Shown here: positions 1-6,189 of the stretch, piece by piece
Numbering within the stretch: position 1 is the stretch's first letter
How the letters are laid out: the number at the start of each line of letters is the position of its first letter
NCBI GenBank assembly: GCA_002298965.1
Contig: DBMN01000038.1
Location: forward strand, 649 to 7,615
Source: Rhizobiales bacterium UBA697
GTDB taxonomy: Bacteria > Pseudomonadota > Alphaproteobacteria > Rhizobiales > Ancalomicrobiaceae
Reading direction: 5' to 3'
Length of the DNA stretch: 6,967 nucleotides
Notes under the pieces: generated by a model
What the model was told of the DNA's origin: nothing
The model's database searches: none
Seen by the model: only the letters and a program-made list of their open reading frames with translations
Program-made: the position numbers and the translations under genes

Positions 1-201
1 ACCGGCGCCCGCCGCTGGCGCCTTTCCGGCCCCGGCATCGAGACGGTGCGGGAGGTGACGATCGCCGGCGCCCCCGCCGATCTCGCCGCCCGCGCCGCCG
101 CCAATCGCGCGCTCTTCCCGCGCGGCATCGACCTCGTGCTGGCCGGCCCGACCGCGGTCATGGCCCTGCCCCGCACCACCCGGATCGAGGAGATCGGCTG
201 A
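1..201 (+). CDS. phnH: PhnH, C-P lyase core complex subunit (C-terminal fragment)
   Basis: This is a partial gene. The frame is open from base 1 and stops at TGA 199-201, giving 66 C-terminal residues. Two stretches resemble the end of E. coli PhnH from memory: the LSGPGI segment near residues 9-14 of the fragment, and a tail of the form LFPRGIDLVL...ALPRTTRIEE. The tail has the hydrophobic strand and the PRTT motif typical of the family. PhnH is a subunit of the PhnGHIJ core complex, which is needed to form the alpha-D-ribose 1-phosphonate 5-triphosphate intermediate. Its own catalytic role is not established. The stop overlaps the phnI start by one base (TGATG), and the phnI Shine-Dalgarno sequence lies inside this gene. 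The N-terminus and promoter are outside the window. Confidence 0.9.
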   Translation, partial: TGARRWRLSGPGIETVREVTIAGAPADLAARAAANRALFPRGIDLVLAGPTAVMALPRTTRIEEIG

Positions 202-1358
202 TGTATGTCTCGGTCAAGGGCGGCGCCGCCGCCATCCGCCGCGCCCACGCGCTGCTCGCCGATCGCCGCCGCGGCCGCCGCGACGTCGCCGAAATCGCCC
301 CCGCCCAGATCGACGACCAGCTGGCGCTCGCCGTCGACCGGGTGATGAACGAGGGTTCGCTCTTCGACCGTCGCCTCGCGGCGCTGGCCATCAAGCAGGC
401 GCGCGGCGATCTGGTCGAGGCCGCCTTCCTGGTGCGCGCCTATCGCACGACGCTGCCGCGTTTCGGCGCCTCGCGGCCGATCGACACCGCCGCCATGGCG
501 ATCGAACGGCGCATCTCGGCGACCTACAAGGACCTGCCCGGCGGCCAGATCCTCGGCCCGACCTTCGACTACACCCACCGCCTGATCGACTTCGGTCTCG
601 AAGCCGGAGAAACCGAAACGGTCGACCACACACTCGAATGGGCCGAACCGGCGACATCCGAAACGATTGCGGAAACCGCGATCGGCACCGTTCCGCGCGT
701 CACCGAGCTTCTCGCGCTCGAAGGCCTCGTCGAGGACGAGGCGCCGGGCGCCGACGACGCCCCGGTCGGCGACCTCACCCGCGCGCCGCTGCGGGTGCCC
801 GCCGCCCGCGACGTGCGCCTGCAACAGCTCGCCCGCGGCGACGAGGGCTTCCTGCTGGCGCTCGGCTATTCGACCCAGCGCGGCTACGGATCGACGCATC
901 CCTTCGCCGGCGAAATAAGATTCGGAGCCGTCGAGGTCGAGATCGACGTACCCGAGCTCGACTTCCCCGTGCCGCTCGGCCGCATCGCCGTCACCGAGTG
1001 CCAGATGATCAACCAGTTCGCCGGATCGGCCTCGGTCGCCCCGACCTTCACCCGCGGCTACGGCCTGGTCTTCGGCCAGTCCGAGCGCAAGGCGCTGGCG
1101 ATGGCGCTGGTCGACCGGGCGCTGCGCACCGAAGAGCTCGGCGGCGAGGTCGTCGCCCCGGCGCAGGATCAGGAATTCGTCCTCTCCCACGCCGACAACA
1201 TCCAGGCGACCGGCTTCGTCGAGCATCTGAAGCTGCCGCACTACGTCGACTTCCAGGCCGAACTGGCGCTGGTCCGCCAGATGCGGGCCGAACACGAAGC
1301 ACGCGCCGCGGCCCACGCGGCGGACGATGAGATCGCACTCGCGGAGGCCGCCCAATGA
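201..1358 (+). CDS. phnI: PhnI, C-P lyase core subunit with nucleosidase activity
   Basis: The product is 385 residues, against about 354 in E. coli PhnI. In the family, PhnI with PhnG, PhnH and PhnL displaces adenine from ATP with a phosphonate, making ribose 1-phosphonate 5-triphosphate; PhnI alone acts as a purine nucleosidase. Conserved blocks seen here are KGGAAAI (6-12), DLPGGQILGPTFDYTHR (111-127), RGDEGFLLALGYSTQRGYG (212-230) and FTRGYGLVFGQSERKA (283-298). The HLKLPH block (342-347) matches the two histidines, H328 and H333 in E. coli, that bind zinc near the PhnJ iron-sulfur site. The extra length is mainly a charged, alanine-rich tail after residue 360 and a longer variable middle segment (about 134-190). 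The ATG at 201 has GAGGAG at 187-192, eight bases upstream, and overlaps the phnH stop by one base. It overlaps phnJ by four bases. Confidence 0.97.
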   Translation: MYVSVKGGAAAIRRAHALLADRRRGRRDVAEIAPAQIDDQLALAVDRVMNEGSLFDRRLAALAIKQARGDLVEAAFLVRAYRTTLPRFGASRPIDTAAMAIERRISATYKDLPGGQILGPTFDYTHRLIDFGLEAGETETVDHTLEWAEPATSETIAETAIGTVPRVTELLALEGLVEDEAPGADDAPVGDLTRAPLRVPAARDVRLQQLARGDEGFLLALGYSTQRGYGSTHPFAGEIRFGAVEVEIDVPELDFPVPLGRIAVTECQMINQFAGSASVAPTFTRGYGLVFGQSERKALAMALVDRALRTEELGGEVVAPAQDQEFVLSHADNIQATGFVEHLKLPHYVDFQAELALVRQMRAEHEARAAAHAADDEIALAEAAQ

Positions 1359-2251
1359 ACGCGCCGAGCCGTACCGTCCAGGGCTACAACTTCGCCTACC
1401 TCGACGAGCAGACCAAGCGGATGATCCGCCGGGCGCTCTTGAAGGCGGTGGCGATCCCCGGCCATCAGGTCCCCTTCGCCTCGCGCGACATGCCGATGCC
1501 CTACGGCTGGGGCACCGGCGGCATCCAGGTGACCGCCGCCATCCTCGGCCCCGACGATGTCCTGAAGGTCATCGACCAGGGCGCCGACGACACCACCAAC
1601 GCGGTGTCGATCCGCGCCTTCTTCGAGAAGACCGCCGGCGTCGCCACCACGACCAAGACCGCCGAAGCGACGGTGATCCAGACCCGTCACCGCATCCCGG
1701 AAAAGCCGCTCGTCGCCGGTCAGACCCTCGTCTTCCAGGTGCCGATCCCGGAACCCCTGCGCTTCCTCGAGCCGCGCGAGACCGAGACGCGGGTGATGCA
1801 TGCGCTCGCCGACTACGGGCTGATGCAGGTCAAGCTCTACGAGGACATCGCCACCCACGGCCACATCGCCAAGACCTATGCCTATCCGGTCAAGGTCGAG
1901 GGCCGCTACGTGATGGATCCCTCGCCGATCCCGAAGTTCGACAACCCGAAGCTCCACATGAGCCCGGCGCTGCAGCTCTTCGGCGCCGGCCGCGAGAAGC
2001 GCGTCTATGCGCTGCCGCCCTTCACTCGGGTCGAGAGCCTCGACTTCGACGACCATCCCTTCGAACGCACCAAGTTCGACGCCCCCTGCGCGCTCTGCGG
2101 CGCCACCGACAGCTTCCTCGACGAGGTGGTGATCGACGACCGCGGCGGCCGGATGTTCGTCTGCTCCGACACCGACCACTGCGAGGACCGCCGCGCCGCG
2201 GGCCATGTCGGCGAAATGCTGGCCGTCGAAACCCCGGAGGATCGCCCGTGA
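1355..2251 (+). CDS. phnJ: PhnJ, radical SAM carbon-phosphorus lyase
   Basis: This is the catalytic subunit that breaks the C-P bond. It converts 5-phosphoribosyl 1-phosphonate to 5-phosphoribosyl 1,2-cyclic phosphate plus a hydrocarbon, using S-adenosylmethionine and a [4Fe-4S] cluster. The 298-residue product carries the family's cysteine pattern CX2CX21CX5C at C245, C248, C270 and C276. C276 matches E. coli C272, the proposed thiyl radical residue. G36 in the AIPG motif matches E. coli G32, the proposed glycyl radical residue. Other conserved blocks are YGWGTGGIQ (50-58), DQGADDTTNAVSIR (74-87) and PIPEPLRFLEPRETETR (130-146). All catalytic residues are present, so the enzyme looks functional. 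The ATG overlaps the phnI stop (ATGA) and has GGAGG at 1343-1347, seven bases upstream. The 3' end overlaps phnK (GTGA). Confidence 0.98.
   Translation: MNAPSRTVQGYNFAYLDEQTKRMIRRALLKAVAIPGHQVPFASRDMPMPYGWGTGGIQVTAAILGPDDVLKVIDQGADDTTNAVSIRAFFEKTAGVATTTKTAEATVIQTRHRIPEKPLVAGQTLVFQVPIPEPLRFLEPRETETRVMHALADYGLMQVKLYEDIATHGHIAKTYAYPVKVEGRYVMDPSPIPKFDNPKLHMSPALQLFGAGREKRVYALPPFTRVESLDFDDHPFERTKFDAPCALCGATDSFLDEVVIDDRGGRMFVCSDTDHCEDRRAAGHVGEMLAVETPEDRP
2236..2240 (+). promoter_or_regulatory. Ribosome binding site for phnK
   Basis: GGAGG lies seven bases before GTG 2248-2250, inside the end of phnJ. It supports the GTG start, which also forms a GTGA overlap with the phnJ stop. The reading frame is open far upstream, so this site decides the start. 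Confidence 0.8.
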
Positions 2252-3024
2252 CCGCTCCCTTCCTGCTCGAGGCCCGCGGCCTCACCCGTTGGTACGGCGA
2301 CCGGCTCGGCTGTCGCGACGTCTCCTTCGACATCCGCGAGGGCGAGGTCCTGGCGATCGTCGGCGAGAGCGGTTCCGGCAAGTCGACGCTGCTGTCGCTG
2401 CTCTCCGGCCGGCTCGCGCCCTCCTCCGGCGAGGTCCACTATCGCATGCGCGACGGCGAGACCCGCGATCTCGGTGCCCTCACCGAGGCCGAACGCCGCC
2501 ACCTCTTCCGCACCGACTGGGGCTTCGTCCATCAGGACGCGGCTCAGGGGCTGCGCATGGGCGTCTCGGCCGGCGGCAACGTCGGCGAGCGGCTGATGGC
2601 GGTCGGCGCCCGCCACTACGGCGACATCCGCGCCAAGGCCGAGGACTGGCTCGACCGCGTCGAGATCGACCCGACCCGCATCGACGAGAAGCCGACCGCC
2701 TATTCCGGCGGCATGCGCCAGCGCCTCCAGATCGCCCGCAACCTCGTCACCGCGCCCCGCCTCGTCTTCATGGACGAGCCGACCGGCGGTCTCGACGTCT
2801 CCGTGCAGGCGCGCCTGCTCGATCTCGTCCGCCGCCTCGTCGCCGACATGGGGCTGGCGGTGATCGTCGTCACCCACGACCTCGCCGTCGCCCGCCTCCT
2901 CTCCGACCGCATCATGGTGATGCGCGCCGGCCGGGTGATCGAGGAAGGGCTGACCGACCGCGTCCTCGACGATCCGCAGGCGCCCTACACCCAGCTCCTC
3001 GTCTCCTCGATCCTGCAACCGTGA
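2248..3024 (+). CDS. phnK: PhnK, ABC-type ATPase of the C-P lyase complex
   Basis: The product is 258 residues, close to E. coli PhnK (252). It is an ABC nucleotide-binding domain, but in this family it docks on the PhnGHIJ core rather than on a membrane permease. All ABC motifs are intact: Walker A GESGSGKST (39-47), Q-loop glutamine Q96 in FVHQD, signature SGGMRQR (153-159), Walker B RLVFMDEP (171-178) with catalytic E177, and the H-loop VTHD (H210). The blocks SAGGNVGERLMAVGARHYGD (107-126) and the end APYTQLLVSSILQ are typical of PhnK and separate it from generic oligopeptide transporter ATPases such as DppD/OppD. The GTG start is chosen for its GGAGG and the GTGA overlap with phnJ; a longer in-frame extension would run back through phnJ. 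Eight bases separate it from phnL. Confidence 0.96.
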   Translation: MTAPFLLEARGLTRWYGDRLGCRDVSFDIREGEVLAIVGESGSGKSTLLSLLSGRLAPSSGEVHYRMRDGETRDLGALTEAERRHLFRTDWGFVHQDAAQGLRMGVSAGGNVGERLMAVGARHYGDIRAKAEDWLDRVEIDPTRIDEKPTAYSGGMRQRLQIARNLVTAPRLVFMDEPTGGLDVSVQARLLDLVRRLVADMGLAVIVVTHDLAVARLLSDRIMVMRAGRVIEEGLTDRVLDDPQAPYTQLLVSSILQP

Positions 3025-3032
3025 GGCCGACC

Positions 3033-3749
3033 ATGACTGAGACCGATCCGATCCTCGCGGTCCGCGACGTCGCCAAGCACTTCACCATGCATCTGCGCGG
3101 CGGCCTGACGATTCCCGTCGTCGACGACGTCGCCTTCGACGTCCATGCCGGCGAATGCGTCGTGCTCGGCGGCCCCTCGGGCGCCGGCAAGTCGTCGATC
3201 CTGAAGATGGTCTGGGGCAACTACGGCGTCGACCGCGGCTCGATCCGGGTGAAGACGCCCGACGGCACGATCGACGTCGCCACCGCCGCGCCGCGCGACG
3301 TCATCGCCCTGCGCCGCTCCACCATGTCCTGGGTCAGCCAGTTCCTCCGCGTCGTCCCGCGCGTCGCCACCATCGACGTGGTGATGGAACCGGCGCTCGT
3401 CCGCGGCCACTCGGCCGAGGAGGCGCGCGAGCGGGCGGAAAGCTTACTTCGCCGGCTCAATGTTCCGGAACGTCTGTGGCTGCTGCCGCCGGCGACCTTC
3501 TCGGGCGGCGAGCAGCAGCGCGTCAACATCGCCCGCGGCCTCGTCGCCGATGCGAGGCTCCTCCTCCTCGACGAGCCGACCGCCTCGCTCGACGCCGAGA
3601 ACCGCGCCGCCGTGGTCGAGCTGATCGAGGCGCGCAAGGCGGCGGGCACGGCGCTGCTCGGCATCTTCCACGACGCCGACGTGCGCGATCGGGTCGCCAC
3701 CCGCATCGTCGACGTCGCCGCCTTCGCCGAACGGAGGGCCGCCGCATGA
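3033..3749 (+). CDS. phnL: PhnL, ABC-type ATPase of the C-P lyase complex
   Basis: The product is 238 residues (E. coli PhnL about 226). It is a second ABC ATPase, needed with PhnG, PhnH and PhnI for the ribose-phosphonate transfer step, and it pairs with PhnK on the core complex in known structures. Motifs seen are Walker A GPSGAGKSS (47-55), Q-loop Q103 in SWVSQFLRVVPR, signature FSGGEQQRV (156-164), Walker B LLLLDEP (176-182) with E181, and H-loop H213 in FHD. The signature and the SQFLRVVPR block fit PhnL better than LolD-type transporters, which are its closest look-alikes. The ATG has GAGG at 3023-3026, six bases upstream and overlapping the phnK stop. The end overlaps the next gene by four bases (ATGA). 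A short AT-richer patch with a TTA codon lies around 3436-3475. Confidence 0.95.
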   Translation: MTETDPILAVRDVAKHFTMHLRGGLTIPVVDDVAFDVHAGECVVLGGPSGAGKSSILKMVWGNYGVDRGSIRVKTPDGTIDVATAAPRDVIALRRSTMSWVSQFLRVVPRVATIDVVMEPALVRGHSAEEARERAESLLRRLNVPERLWLLPPATFSGGEQQRVNIARGLVADARLLLLDEPTASLDAENRAAVVELIEARKAAGTALLGIFHDADVRDRVATRIVDVAAFAERRAAA

Positions 3750-4390
3750 ACGCCCCCGTTTCCAAGGCCGCCCACGGCAAGATCGGCGAGGCCGGCCTCT
3801 TCGGCACCGACGTCCGCCTGCGCGAGACGACCGTCGGCCGCTTCGTCGAGCTCGGCGACCACGTCCACGTCGAATATGCGACGATCGGCGACTGGTCCTA
3901 CGTGATGCAGCGCTCGGCGGTCGCCGATGCCGACATCGGCCGCTTCACCGCGATCGCCGCCGACTGCCGCATCGGCCCGCCGAACCACCCGCTCGACCGG
4001 GCGACCATCCATCGCCTGTCCTACACGCCGGAATACTATTTCCCGGCCGAGATCCGCGACCACGCCTTCTTCGCCGACCGCCGTGCCGCGCGCACCCGTA
4101 TCGGCAACGACGTGTGGATCGGCCACGGCGTCACCGTGCTCGCCGGCGTCACCGTCGGCGACGGTGCGGTGATCGCCGCCGGCGCGGTCGTGGCGAAGGA
4201 CGTCGCCCCCTACACCATCGTCGGCGGCGTGCCGGCCAAGGAAATCCGTCGCCGCATGGCGCCGGACCTCGCGGAGCGGATGGCTCGGCTCGCCTGGTGG
4301 GACTGGTCACACGACCGTCTCGAGCAGGCGGTATCCGACTTCCGCGACCTTTCGATCGAAGCCTTCCTGGAAAAGCACGAGACGCCATGA
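3746..4390 (+). CDS. Hexapeptide-repeat acyltransferase of phn operons
   Basis: The 214-residue product looks like a left-handed beta-helix acyltransferase of the xenobiotic or chloramphenicol acetyltransferase (CatB/Vat) type. It probably transfers an acetyl group from acetyl-CoA. The helix is shown by hexapeptide-like repeats at about 27-78 and, most clearly, at 119-160 (IGNDVWIGHGVTVLAGVTVG and onward). The closing GGVPAKEIRRR (160-170) is typical of these enzymes. The NHPLD segment (80-84) places H81 where Vat-type enzymes keep the catalytic histidine, followed by a loop before the second repeat block. A transferase of this kind between phnL and phnM is a known phn-operon family, but I know of no proven substrate. 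By position it could N-acetylate aminoalkylphosphonates, the role of the unrelated PhnO. GGAGGG at 3733-3738 lies seven bases before the ATG, which overlaps phnL by four bases. Confidence 0.88.
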   Translation: MNAPVSKAAHGKIGEAGLFGTDVRLRETTVGRFVELGDHVHVEYATIGDWSYVMQRSAVADADIGRFTAIAADCRIGPPNHPLDRATIHRLSYTPEYYFPAEIRDHAFFADRRAARTRIGNDVWIGHGVTVLAGVTVGDGAVIAAGAVVAKDVAPYTIVGGVPAKEIRRRMAPDLAERMARLAWWDWSHDRLEQAVSDFRDLSIEAFLEKHETP

Positions 4391-5574
4391 CCATCGTCGA
4401 ACCCGTGACCGCTTCCGCCGTCGCCGAGCCGGTCGGCTCGCTCGCCGTCGCCTCCCGTTCGATCGTCCTCGCCGACCGGGTCGTCCCCGGCACCGTCGTG
4501 GTCGAGAACGGCGTGATCGTCGCCATCGAGGAGGATCGCATCCTCGACGAGGCCGAGGACTGGGGCGACGACATCCTCGTCCCCGGTCTGGTCGAACTCC
4601 ACACCGACCACATCGAGCCGCACTATTCGCCGCGGCCGAAGGTGTTCTGGGAGCCCTTCTCGGCGGTCTTCTCCTACGACGCCCAGATCGCCGCGGCCGG
4701 CATCACCACCGTCTTCGACAGCCTGCGCGCCGGTTCCGACGGCGACAGCTCGATGCTCGGCGCCCGGCTCTTCGAACTCGGCGACGCGATCGAGAAGGCC
4801 AAGGCGACCGGCCTGCTGCGGGTCGATCACCACACCCACCTGCGCTGCGAGATCTGCGCCGCCGACGTGCTCGATCAGGCGCGCGAATATCTCGGCCGCT
4901 TCGACGTGCGCCTGCTGTCGCTGATGGACCACACCCCCGGCCAGCGCCAGTTCCGCGACGCCGAGAAGCTGCGCGACTACTACCGCGGCAAGAAGAAGGG
5001 CATGAGCGAGGAAGAGCTCGACGCCTTCTTCGCCGAGCGCATCCGCCTGCACGAGCGCTACGGCGTCGTCCATCGCCGCGCCCTGGTCGACATCGGCCAT
5101 GCCCGCGGCGTCGCGCTGGCGAGCCACGACGACACCACGGTCGAGCATGTCGAGGAATCGGTCGCCGATCGCGTCCAGGTCGCCGAGTTCCCGACCACGC
5201 TCGAGGCCGCCGCGGCTTCCCATGCCGCCGGCCTCGCCGTGCTGATGGGCGCCCCCAACGTGGTGCGCGGCGGCTCGCATTCCGGCAACGTCTCGGCGAT
5301 CGCACTCGCCGAGGCCGGTCACCTCGACATCCTGTCGTCGGACTACGTCCCCGTCAGCCTGATCGAAGGCGCCTTCGGCCTCGTCGACGTGCCGGCGATC
5401 GGCGGTCTCGCCGGCGCCATCCGCACCGTGTCGAAGAACCCGGCGGAAGCCACCGGCATGACCGACCGCGGCGAAATCGCCTGCGGAAAACGCGGCGATC
5501 TCGTCCGCGTCCGTCTCCTCGACGGCCATCCCGTGGTACGGGAGGTCTTCCGTCTCGGCCGCAGGGTGTCGTGA
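4387..5574 (+). CDS. phnM: PhnM, ribose 1-phosphonate 5-triphosphate diphosphatase
   Basis: This is an amidohydrolase-superfamily metalloenzyme that removes pyrophosphate from alpha-D-ribose 1-phosphonate 5-triphosphate, producing PhnJ's substrate. The product is 395 residues (E. coli about 378). Metal-site motifs seen are LVPGLVELHTDH (64-75), VDHHTHLRCE (146-155), LMDHTPGQRQF (179-189), ALASHDD (243-249), GAPNVVRGGSHSGNV (288-302) and LDILSSDY (313-320). The last holds the likely metal-binding D319. The block at 76-90 (from IEPHYSPRPKVFW) differs from the E. coli form but keeps PRPKV. About 17 residues precede the usual N-terminal strand, so a later start is possible, though no better-placed alternative was found. 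The ATG overlaps the transferase stop (ATGA) and has only weak Shine-Dalgarno matches, so translation probably depends on coupling. The stop overlaps the phnN start. Confidence 0.96.
   Translation: MTIVEPVTASAVAEPVGSLAVASRSIVLADRVVPGTVVVENGVIVAIEEDRILDEAEDWGDDILVPGLVELHTDHIEPHYSPRPKVFWEPFSAVFSYDAQIAAAGITTVFDSLRAGSDGDSSMLGARLFELGDAIEKAKATGLLRVDHHTHLRCEICAADVLDQAREYLGRFDVRLLSLMDHTPGQRQFRDAEKLRDYYRGKKKGMSEEELDAFFAERIRLHERYGVVHRRALVDIGHARGVALASHDDTTVEHVEESVADRVQVAEFPTTLEAAAASHAAGLAVLMGAPNVVRGGSHSGNVSAIALAEAGHLDILSSDYVPVSLIEGAFGLVDVPAIGGLAGAIRTVSKNPAEATGMTDRGEIACGKRGDLVRVRLLDGHPVVREVFRLGRRVS
5563..5566 (+). promoter_or_regulatory. Ribosome binding site for phnN
   Basis: AGGG lies seven bases before ATG 5574-5576 but only four before the in-frame GTG at 5571-5573. 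The spacing favours the ATG as the phnN start. The match is short, so the choice is moderate in strength. Confidence 0.5.
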
Positions 5575-6173
5575 TGCAGGAACCGTCGACCCATCGCCGC
5601 GATCGGCCCGCCGAGACCACCACCGAGGTGCTGCCCGGCCGGCTGGTGCTGGTGGTCGGCCCGTCGGGGGCCGGCAAGGACACGCTGATCGCCGCCGCCC
5701 GCGAGAAGCTCGGCGACGATCCCCGCTACGCCTTCCCGCGCCGGGTGGTCACCCGGCCGGCGAGCGCGGCGGAGGACAACATCGCCGCCGGTGCTTCGGA
5801 GTTCGCGGCGATCGCCGATCTCGGCGGCTTCGCCCTCGCCTGGGAAGCGCACGGCCACCGCTACGGCATCCCGGCCCGCATCGTCTCCGACCTCGCCGAG
5901 GGCCGCACCGTGGTGGTCAACGTCTCGCGCACCGTCATCCGCGAGGCGCGCGACCGCTGGCCCGACGTCACCGTGGTCGAGGTCTCGGCCCCGGCCGAGG
6001 TGCTCGCCGGCCGCATCGCCGCACGCGGTCGCGGCAGCGACGCGGCGAGCGGCGACCGTCTCGCCCGCCGCTTCGAGGTCGAGGATCTGCCGCCGCCCGA
6101 CGTCGCCATCGACAACGGCGGCGATCTGCGCGCGGCGGTCGATGCCTTCCTGCGCACCATCGCGCTCGCCTGA
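5574..6173 (+). CDS. phnN: PhnN, ribose 1,5-bisphosphate phosphokinase
   Basis: PhnN phosphorylates ribose 1,5-bisphosphate with ATP to give PRPP, feeding the product of phosphonate breakdown into nucleotide and histidine synthesis. The 199-residue product (E. coli about 185) has a guanylate-kinase-like P-loop fold. Walker A is GPSGAGKDT (29-37). It is followed by RRVVTRP (56-62), the substrate-side WEAHGHRYGIP (90-100), VVNVSR (114-119) and the lid-region RGR (151-153). Near the end is a DVAIDNGG block (176-183), typical of PhnN. The kinase domain starts near residue 22, so the first 20 polar residues are an extension. The ATG at 5574 gives a one-base overlap with the phnM stop (TGATG); GTG 5571 would add one residue and give a GTGA overlap. 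The next gene begins 16 bases downstream. Confidence 0.94.
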   Translation: MQEPSTHRRDRPAETTTEVLPGRLVLVVGPSGAGKDTLIAAAREKLGDDPRYAFPRRVVTRPASAAEDNIAAGASEFAAIADLGGFALAWEAHGHRYGIPARIVSDLAEGRTVVVNVSRTVIREARDRWPDVTVVEVSAPAEVLAGRIAARGRGSDAASGDRLARRFEVEDLPPPDVAIDNGGDLRAAVDAFLRTIALA

Positions 6174-6177
6174 CGCC

Positions 6178-6182
6178 GGAGA
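6178..6182 (+). promoter_or_regulatory. Ribosome binding site for the DUF1045 gene
   Basis: GGAGA lies seven bases before GTG 6190-6192, in the short gap after phnN. It fixes the GTG as the start of a frame that is otherwise open back through phnN. Confidence 0.75.
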
Positions 6183-6189
6183 ACTCCCC

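Noticed and set aside
638..1330. Plus-strand open frame of 230 residues inside phnI
   Set aside because: It is a second frame of phnI, extremely arginine-rich and without motifs. phnI itself is clearly the coding frame.
1241..3018. Minus-strand open frames of 321 and 337 residues opposite phnI, phnJ and phnK
   Set aside because: They are antisense shadows of well-supported genes with no recognisable domains.
2248..3749. Two adjacent ABC ATPases read as a transporter
   Set aside because: No membrane permease or binding protein is next to them, and both carry PhnK- and PhnL-specific blocks, so they belong to the C-P lyase complex.
3221..4126. Minus-strand open frame of 301 residues opposite phnL and the transferase
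   Set aside because: It overlaps two well-supported genes, and its composition changes abruptly mid-frame as the opposing gene's frame changes, as expected of a shadow.
4210..5529. Long minus-strand open frame of 439 residues opposite phnM
   Set aside because: It lies wholly opposite confidently identified genes, has low-complexity composition rich in D, G, A and V, and shows no recognisable motif. GC-rich codon bias on the plus strand creates such frames.
5571..5573. GTG as the phnN start
   Set aside because: It is possible and gives a GTGA overlap, but AGGG at 5563-5566 is only four bases away, against seven for ATG 5574.
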